Assembly (NCBI GenBank): GCA_037389465.1
Contig: JAZARR010000250.1
Location: 5,076,001-5,140,000 of the forward strand
Origin: Baylisascaris procyonis
Lineage: Eukaryota > Nematoda > Chromadorea > Rhabditida > Ascarididae
Length of the DNA: 64,000 nucleotides
Direction of reading: 5' to 3'
Shown: piece by piece, positions 1-10,363 of the stretch
How positions within the stretch are numbered: the first letter of the stretch is position 1
Layout: each line of letters begins with the position of its first letter
Position numbers and translations under genes: made by a program
The notes under the pieces: model-generated
Told to the model about the DNA's origin: nothing
The model's input: only the letters and a program-made list of their open reading frames with translations
Database searches by the model: none

Positions 1-3000
1 CGACATAGACGAGTGCAAGTAAGCTATTTCAGTTTAGAACATTTTTGATGTGCATTCCTGCAACCTGAAGGGTATACACTTGGATAGGATTCTATAGAGT
101 TAATGTAGCACACTCACTCTAAGCAATAAATGGCGATACATCAGTAACCAAAACGGAAAGGTATTCCGTATAGGTACCCTTTGAAAATGATTTTCTAGTA
201 CTGTTAAGGGGGTCTAGTAGCATTTTACTTTGCGGTAGACCCTCTTCACAAGCACTGTGAAGCTGCATTCCCGATAGAAGTGCTGCATAATGTCGCTGAT
301 AGGAATCTATATTTTAGATCATCATATCAACATTTATGCTGCAATATGTTGGAGCTGTGCTTCGCTAATAACTGAACATTTAATGACAGCCCGTTCCGTA
401 AGGGTGCATTTACACATGCGAGCATGAGACTGTATTGTTATGTTGTTAATAGTTGCTGGGATCAGTGATCCATAGGGCTGATGTAGGCACGTTCCAGAAT
501 CAAGGATCATGCACAAATTTCTTGTCCAAGATGGTTGTCGTCCTTGAGGAAGACAAATTCAGCGCCAGGGCCGCTATTCTTCTCTACATTGTGTTTTTGT
601 TTCCGTCGCTAGGGGGCACTATCACAAAAACGCCTAGTTTCATTTGCAGACGAATTTTTTCCGACAAGCATAATGTTCACGTTGAGTTCCTATAGCTGGT
701 TCAGTTCGAATTTTGGTTTTTCAGATTTCCCATATAATTGTCAGTTCAAAAACTGATTAGTACCGATCTCGGTACCATCATGCTAGAATAGAATTGACCT
801 TGTCATGTCCAGAATTCATCTTGTCACCTTTGTCAGTATCAAGAAGGTATTGAGCGTTCTTCAAGGAGTTTTAATTTTACTGCTCATTGGTGTCACTAAA
901 TTTTCAAATTTTAGTAATTCTAATGTACCGATTAATAAATTTTGAACAGCGAACCCGAGCCCAAAAACAGATCAGAATTTCAGTAATATGCAAAGTTATT
1001 CCCGGGATACTCGAGAGATTCGAATCCAGACTAAACAAGCTCTTCAAAAAAAGATCGGATTGAGAGTGGCTACAATCAAGTTAAGACTGAAAATCGAACT
1101 AATGAATAAGAGTGACTGCAGGTACGATCCTTGTGATAAGGCGGCTTTGTGCACTAATCTGCCAGGCTCATTCAAGTGTTCTTGCATCGATGGTTTCGTA
1201 GGCAATGGCGTTGAATGTCATGGTTCGCGTTTTTCATTTTTTTTAACATTTCGCAGGCTTGCAAAGGCACTTGACGGTAATGGTAGATCGATGTTTTGTT
1301 TGCGTGTTCGTTTATTTGTCTGCTTTTCCGTTATTTTGAAAGACACTCAAAAGAATCACAGTGATGCACTTCAGTAGACGTAATCATAATGGGCCCATAC
1401 CCCTGCCTCGAATGAGTCCGCATTCTGACCTAGGATGAGTCTGCGTTCCGACTTAGGATGAGTCGGTGTTGCAACCTAAGATGAATGTCCGTTCCAGTGT
1501 TGGATCCTTGTTCCAATATAAGCTTTTATCTGTTCACTTCTACACGAATTTTATGTATTCAAGTTTCATTCGTCTTAGCATATTTCACATATATTTCCTC
1601 AAGGTACAGCATATTGTCTGCTTTCTTGCAGCATTCACATTTATATTCCGATTGATGTGCTATAGACGATAGTACTTGCATTATTGAATGTTTCTTGTTT
1701 TCAGAAACAATCCTATATCCAGTGGAGAATCCAACTTTGGTGCTCGAGGCGGAACCAAATTCAATTGGTAATTTGGAATTAGAAACACCTGTTCAACTGT
1801 TCGGAAAATCTTACAAAAATATTTTTGTAAGTTCATTTTTCTAAATAACTTCCTCTATCCAATCTAATCAGAGTAGCATTTAAATGCGAGTCCGTAATAA
1901 GCGGCTCAATTCATCCCTTTATTGTTTGTTTAATGTTACGATAAAATATCTCTAAAATATGTTTTTATCTTTAGAGCATCTTTTAGTTTCGTCGACTTTT
2001 TTTGAGATTTTTTTTTAGCAAAGTGAGCATGATGTCATGACTTATTGTTCTATTCACGATTGCCTCAAGGTCTTTCTGCTTCGTGCATAATCTATATTGC
2101 CTCTTTCATTATGAGTTGAATATCTTAACAGCCACTTTCGAAAATCATACATAAATAAAAAAACTCTTAAGGTGTTTTCGTTTGTTTTGATACGCAACCT
2201 GATAAATTTTCTAGCGAAGCTAATAGCTCTCATAGTTGTCAAATCGTCCCGCTATTAGTCTTTTAAACTTCTAAAATGTTAATTCAAGCCTATATGGATT
2301 TTTGAAGACAAAGCTTCTGCAAGAAACATGCATACATATTCCAAATGTAGGAAATTTTTCGAGGAAGATAAGCTGTTTTTCTTCAAAGAAAAGTGCTTAT
2401 TTGAGGATTCATTTCGTATCACTTATATTCTATACTCGTTTTATTAACAGGTATCATCGAACGGTGCGGTTAGTTTCGGCTCTCCATTACAAGTGCTTGA
2501 TAAGAATCCGCCACGATTCCCAGCGTTTGTTCCACTTTATCAGCAATATGATCTCGATCGAGGCGGAAACGTTTTCATCAAAGTTATTGGTGGTAAGCAA
2601 AACGTATTTGGAAATCATGGAGCGGGAATAAACTCGTCTAAAAATCTAGCAGACCTTCCTTTTTTGGACGATTTTCCAAAATCTAACCGAGTTCCTAAAA
2701 TCAAAATACCAACTGTCACCGTACCGGCATGTCGGTAGGGTGGGGGAAGGGGAAAGAGGAGCATTCGTATTGCAAAGCGAATCGAAACCCTAAAAGCTGG
2801 GAAGGCCTTTAAAATGTTGATTGCATCTCATCTTTTATGTGTAAAGTTGTCGATCTATTGCAAGTTGTTTCTCAAAAAACTGTAAAATCATCCTAAAATT
2901 AGATCCTCTGCTAAAATTGCTTTTGTCTTTCGGAGAGAGTTTTAAAAAATTATTTCTAGACGACATGATGAGTTACTGCAAATTGTCGTTTATGCTGCAA

Positions 3001-6000
3001 CGAATCTGAAGGAGCCAAAATTGCTGTAGAGGGCTCCGGAAAGAGTGTTGAAACAACGGGTAATCTGAACTGAACTCAACTTTATAAATCGCAATTCGGT
3101 TGCAGAGAGCGATGCGATCGATTATGCATTGCTAACTCGTTCGTCACTCAATATCCAGAATAAATTCCATCAAGACGACTTCAGAACTCGCTCAATGCTT
3201 ATCATATCATTCGATAAATTAGTTCAAGCTGAGACCGACCGGGTTGGTTGAAATCTTATAATGCAACTTCAAATATTTCAACTCTTATTTCCGTTTTTAC
3301 TGCAAATCATGACCTTCACGTTATTCACTTACCAATAATATAAGCATATTTGACGTCCAACCATGAAAAGTAATCGATAAATATTGTCTAACGAATTTCA
3401 AACTGGAAATATTCAAACCTCACGTCGTGCTTCTTGAATATTTGGTTTCATTAAGTCTGCATTTTAAATTAGGTAAAATTACTAATAAATATTTTAAATT
3501 AGCCAAAATTGATCTGGAAATATTTGAAATTAACTCAAAATTACTCGTGCTGCTTTATCTACAAACGTTTCAAATTAACTAAAAAATTGCTTATACTGTA
3601 CTTTACTAAGGCAAAATTGGTGGCACCAGGTCACACTCATCACAAAGTTTTTTTTTTAACATTTTGAATGCGAAGAGAAAAAAATTTATATCAACTTGAA
3701 CTTACTGAAATTTTTTGGTAAATTGGTGTATTTTGTGCATTTATTTGCAGGTGAATAGTTTCCAAGTGGTGATCTCACAAGGCGACAATGCGACCTTCTT
3801 GACGTACCTATTCGAGGAGGTTGAATGCGATACAGCTATCAGTGGCTTCTCGTCGGGAACCGAATTCTTCGAGTTGCCATTCGAGTTGCTCACTAATCGA
3901 TCAAATATTGGCGAAAAGGGCAAGTGGATGTTTCGCATTGACGGCAGATCACCGATACGATGTCCAGCTGGAACACTCGAGCCACCACTTTGCCAGAAAG
4001 GTTCGTCTTATGATTCCATTCATCGCAGATACGATGATTTGAAAGGACCCCTCTTTTATCAGAAAAGTTCACTGTTGCCTCTTTGATTTTTGATAAGTGG
4101 CAAATTTCCGTTAACTGCACTTCACTAAAATTAAATAATCAAAGAAAACAGACATTTATGATGGGACATTTCAGAAATAAAGAAACGAAGGAACGAAAGA
4201 GGAGATGGAAATGCTATTCCTCTTCATGACATTTAATAGAATTTTGTCGATGTGGATCGGTAACAATGATTGGATTCTCAAAACCCTCTAGATGGAACAA
4301 CGAAAGTGGAAATTGAAATCGATAAATTTCAGAATGTTCGGCAGGACGATGGGGTTTCGCTTGTGAGAATTTATGCCATTGTCGTAATGATATTCCATGT
4401 GATTTCGCTACTGGATTCTGCTCAAATGCACAATGTGCCGAAGGCTGGTCTGGTATTAATTGCTTTGAAGGTAAGATATAAACCTTATTGCACTTTTTGA
4501 TTGCATAGGCTATTGCACTTTCCTAGCTCTCTGCAACTGCAAAGGTCCGATAAGGAATACTAATTGATAATTTCGAAAGAATATGATGCATGAGTGAAAG
4601 TTATGCCAATGAATGCATGAAACGAAAAGAATGAAGCCAAAATTCCATCACTGAACTTAGCTATTAGGCTTTGCGAAAAGAAAATTTAATTAGTACCACA
4701 TATTGAAACCAGTGTTGCGCTCATTTGTTTGCTAAATTTATGCAGTTCCTATCACTCAAGTCAAAATGTTTAACTTACTTAAATTGGCAATAAGGAGATA
4801 ATTTTCGAAAATAATCGAGGGCGGTAATTGAAGTAAAGAGTTCCATTTTTTGAAGAAATTCTTTTGCAAATTAAACTTTACAAGTTGCATTATAACGAAG
4901 TTGTGTCAGCTCATCTCTGTCTGACTGTCCAATAGTTGCAGCTCTTTAGCCGTTTCTATTGCCGTTGTTGAAGGGCATCATAAAATGTGCAAGTCGTTTT
5001 GTCCAGTTTATCTTTCAGATTGCGCAGAAATAAAATTTTCAATCGCAGAACATTTTTTCCCGATAAAACCAATTTGCTTCATCGGAGAAGTGTTTTCTAT
5101 TTTTATGCGCTTTTGCAAATTTGCTTTGCAAAAACATTCAAGAGCGCATTGCGGAAATTTTTGTTTATGTGTCTGTCTGTGCGTATGTACATATCTGTTT
5201 TTTTTTCAATCATTGAAACACCGATCTTGCAGTGAGGAAATTCTATGGGTATAGTGTGCATGAGAAGATGAAGATTTTTTTAGTCAGTATTTTACACTGC
5301 TCCGTCAATTTCAAAGAGATCATAGACATTGAAAGTGTCAGAAAATTTGCATGCATTTTCCACTCGATCGAAACTTCATTTTACACCGGTCGGATCATAC
5401 AAGAACGACTCTTTTGCAGATATCTATATGAGGTTGGATCGTTTGTAATATGGAAGTGTTGCTGTGCATATTCAGTTTTTTGTTGTTGAATTGTGAAAGC
5501 GGTTGTCAGAGGAGCAGTATGCAAATGCGTATAGTATGCTAGCTCCCCTCGCATGTTTCTCCACTTATTCAATATATTTAAAGATATGGTCTCCTGGGTG
5601 TCTTAGCACAGTTTCATAATCGAATGTCTCTATAAGACAGTTGTTGAATAAACTTATGTGCTTTGCATTGAAGATGTGGATGAATGCCTTACGGAGATGC
5701 ACAAATGTTCTGCGAAAGCGAAATGTGTCAACACTGTTGGATCTTATAAATGCGAATGCAATGAACTCTTCATTGGTGATGGTTTCACTTGTAAACGTGA
5801 GTAATTCAGCTTTCATCTTCCTCAGTGTATTGCATAACCGAATTGGCGTATAGTGAGTCTTTGTGCGCTGTTGCAATTTTGTTCGATAAAGGCACCTTAA
5901 AGCGACATTATGTTCGCCTATACGTGGGTATATACCAGTCCGCTGTTCGTCCATTTAGTAATTTCAACTGCAGGCTGGAGTGACGGAATTTGGTGGGTAT

Positions 6001-9000
6001 GATGTAAACCGTAGGTGATATAATATACAGTCCCATATTGATTCACCAATTCTGAGAGAAGTTAGATACCTTTAAGCGAAAAAACTTAGCATGCAGTTTA
6101 CACTGGTCGTTGCCATTCAGCACCGTTCGGTCTATAAATATGGATTATTTTGAAAGAGCCGTGCTGGCAATTGAATTAATTAAGACTAGGAGGCATTGTT
6201 TTGCATATTCTTCATTTGTTGGTAATCTATGAAAGCGGTTGGTCACATGAGGGGAATGAAAAAGCGTACCTCGTGTCGCCGGCACCGATAGGCTTTTCTA
6301 CTTGTGTTAATTGATGCTTCTGTAGAGAATACAAATCATGGCGTCGATTCGTCGTTGTCATCCAAGTTTCTATATGACGTTTCGAAATTTGGCAATTAAT
6401 GTATCCAAAATTTTCGAACGGAGATGAATTTTACCTTCGATAATCCAGAGAAATGAAATGAAATGAAGTTTAATAAAATAATATGTTTTATTGCATTCAT
6501 TTCACTCAAACGTTCTTTCATATCGTTTATGGACACGATATGGACCTTCGATAATCTTTCAATTGTTTCACCTTTTATTACAAAACTATATATATATTCA
6601 TGTTCAAGCTGATGAAGTGAAAATTTTGGAGGAAAAAGAAAAATGACTCAATAATAAAGACAAAAGAATTTATTATGCTATAGAATATTATTGATAGTTT
6701 TGAATTTTTCATATTTTCTCGATGAAAAATCCCCTGAAAATTCATTAAGAATTAAAAAATTTCCTTTGTAATCAAGGTTTAGTGGATGCCATTAAAAGTA
6801 AATTTTTAGCATATTTCGCCTCATGCTATCGTATAGATTTTTATGGGAGGAGAGAAAAAAGATCTTCTATAATTGGGTAATCATAAGAAAATAGATTGAA
6901 ACATATAATTAATATTCGTTTTTATCGAAGAAGTATCATTTTTGACACCGAAGTGACGCATTAATTATAACTGTTCAGTCATATGCTAAGCACGTCATGT
7001 TTTTTACATATTTTTGAATTTTTGAATTTTTTTAACATTCCAGAGTGATGCTATCCGTTGAATTTTGACGAAATTATTGAATTCTCATAGTTTTCAAGAC
7101 TTAAAAAAAATTTTTTTTTCAGAAATGGATGCTTGTTATCGTCGACTTAATGAGAAATGCTCTGCGAACGCCATTTGTGATGAGACAAGTGTAGAAGGAC
7201 CCGAATGTGTATGCAACGAAGGTTATCATGGTGATGGACTTAATTGTCTTCGGATTGAGAAACCGTCAGGTAAACAATACTAAACAAATTAGTTTTCAGC
7301 ATCATATAAAGTATCAGATTATGAGTAGCGATTGGCCTGGATTGGATGTTAGTGTCATAATGAGGATCATAATGGTTGTATGCGTTTTATTCCTCATAAC
7401 GATCACAGCTTAATGACATCTCCTATATTCTGTTCTTCTCATCCTCATAGCTTTTGTGTCATGCTCGAACCATCCTGGTGACGAGATCCAGTATAAATCC
7501 TTCATCCTAGAAATATGTCATTTATATAGTACTTCACGAGGAACATTAAAATAAACCATTTGAATTGCAACAGGAATTTCTGAATATTAGGTACATTAAG
7601 GAGACGAGGTAACATATATCACCAATATTTAAGAATCTGTTATAAATATAAAGCAACATATTACTATAGTAATTGCTGGTTTGCTCGATTGATTGATTCA
7701 TGGTGATTCCAGAGCGTCCTGTATTGTCGGATGGTGAAAATACGATAACGGACGGGCCGATTTCAATGCCGGGCAATGTGGGACATGACGACGCATTTGA
7801 AGAAACACCGTTTATGATGCATAATTGGATCACTGAACAGGTAGATCGTTGGTTTTTTCTAGTTCATAGGAAAGTGCGAAGCATAAAGAACCGATATTAG
7901 AGAAATGGGAGAGGGGCAGTCTTTTTTCTGTTTCTAAAGTTTGAACCAGTTTACAAGTCTCCGAGTACATTTTCTTAAGGCCATTAAATTCATTTGAATC
8001 TATGCTCCTCTTCTCATAAAGGCTTATAATGTTCCCATAATGACCACCTTGAAAATAATTCTAATTTTTGGGAAGGAAACACCCTATACACAAAGGATGT
8101 CCAAATCTCGGCTTCATAGGTCCGGTTCTGACGATCCTCAAGCGACGAAATCCCTCACCAATTGCAGTCCATCAATTTGCCTCGTTTACATTGGTCACAG
8201 CCTGCGTCATATATGAGTGCCTCTAATCCGCTCCTCACGGTTTTTGAAAAATTTGCAACTCTTCCGTTAAGTGAAGACTTCTGTTGAAAATTTTTGATTT
8301 AAATTTCTGACTGGTCACTTTTTTAAAAAGAAGTTTTTTATAAGTTCTTTTCTTATAATAACATTGAAACTTCTATGGTAAAGTGCGAGAAATGATCTCA
8401 TTTATGTGAATAGGTAAATTAGGTGATTAAATTCCATGAAAGAAAAAGCAGTGAAGGCCAAAACTGTTCTCAGACAAGTTTTTTCCAGAATTTCCAAAAT
8501 TCGCAACCGAGTATCTAAAAGTCGCGGAATTTAGGGGTCAACTTCCTTCGCCCAATTGAAAGGGCTTGGTGTGGAGTATATTGTTTCTCATACTGGTGCT
8601 ACCAAGTGTTTAGTGCCGGCGCAAGCAATTTTATGGATGCACCATTTGCGGGATCTCTATCATATTTTGAGGTGGCATATGATAGAGATAGTCAGTTGGA
8701 CCAAATGAAGAAACGTAAGAGAAGAAATCAGTGAAGTTACGGCATTGTAGTAAAATTTCACGATACCTTTGTGAAGAAATAATTGCACCCATCAACACAG
8801 CTACGGCACTCTCGCAGATAGTATTCTAGCAAAATTTTTCTGTTTCAGTTTGGCTTAAAATGCGCCCTTCTTCATATGCCCACGTTGTTTACATTACATC
8901 AACATGCTTTAATTTAGTTAGTTATTACCACAGTATCACTTAAAAACTTTGTATCATGTCCATCTTACTGGAGAATGAAATAAGAGCAAGTTTTATCCGC

Positions 9001-10307
9001 TGTTAGCTTACTTTCTTATGCCATCAGTGGTATTAAATGTTCCAAGCCAAAAATTTTTATTAATGCTTTTTTGAAGTTGTTCGGAATATTGCTTCATTTT
9101 GAGGGATACCCGAAAACGACACCTTTGAAACCAAGGAAACGACCAGTGACACCAGGTGCTCCCGTAGCAAAAGACTACAACGACATCGAAGATGACGTCT
9201 ATGTGGGCGGAAGGACGCTGGAAGAAACGGATGGAGGAAGCAGTGAGTTACTGCTTCATCTTAAACTGAACAAAGCAACTAATTTTTCGAAACTTTACAG
9301 CATGAAGGAAAAGTCAGCCAGCTTGATTGATGAACTTCACCCTCCCCCCCTCCCCCCGCCCTTTTCTATATTTTTCGTCATGGAGTCAGCATTAGCACTG
9401 AAAAGAAATATAAAATCGCGTCAGATCGGTTTTTAAGGTATGCACTTTGCAATAATTAGCAGAAGCAGACCAATCACTGCGTTACGTTACCGATAAATCA
9501 TAAGGCATATTTAATAACTCATTCACTTTTAACTGAACCAACCGCCCTTACAAATTCACTTTCCCAATCCGATCGCCTTAAGATGTAACTCTACCGGTCG
9601 TGAAATGCATTCAGCATTCCGATATCTGAAAGTGTCGACAATTTCTTTAGAAATCGATGGATTAATCTCAAAGTTGATATAGGGACTAACACGGTCAGCA
9701 AATTTGATGAATCTGGTTTTAGTGAAACCATAGGAGAGACAGACAGACATATACATACACAAACTTAACCAAGGACTCAGCCGCGCCGCTGTAAATGATA
9801 TCGCAAATTAGCGAAAGATTATTGCGAACCAGTGAAGTTTCATTTTCGTTGTCATGTTGATAAATGCATCAACAACTCCCACATGACTGGAAGGGAATAC
9901 CACAGATAATTCAGTGCCACCGGAGGCGTAAATTGAAATAAAAGAACGGAGGATTCAATCTCCATGGAGAGCCAAAAAAATTTTATTGGGTAACAAACGT
10001 CGAGGGCTAAATTCACATTTTTTCGGGTCGGTTAATCTACCTTGTTCACAAAACGAATGCGTCAAATTATGAAGCTCTAAACTCTCTAAAGCCATTTTGC
10101 TTAGGATTATTTTGGTTACATCGATTCTGCTTGAATGTATTTTAGTTCGTTTTATTTGCTGAAAGAACAGCTGTAAAAAAAATGAAGTCATATATATTTT
10201 TCACTGATCTGCAGCAATCTCCCGAGAAAGGCAAAAAGCTCCTCCCCACAATACAAATCGTTAACGTCATAAGGCTCACTTTGGACGTTGCTTGCAGCAA
10301 TAAATTA

Positions 10308-10363
<56 letters not shown>

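Noticed and set aside
2961..3055. Extra exon in the NIDO domain ([15 protein letters not shown])
   Set aside because: Phases do not match the exon ending at 2592 and the frame hits stops. Joining 2592 directly to 3106 is in phase and completes the NIDO domain.
5160..5260. Possible exon around the run [15 protein letters not shown]
   Set aside because: The frames encode low-complexity hydrophobic sequence from T-rich intron DNA, and the neighbouring EGF exons join in phase without it.
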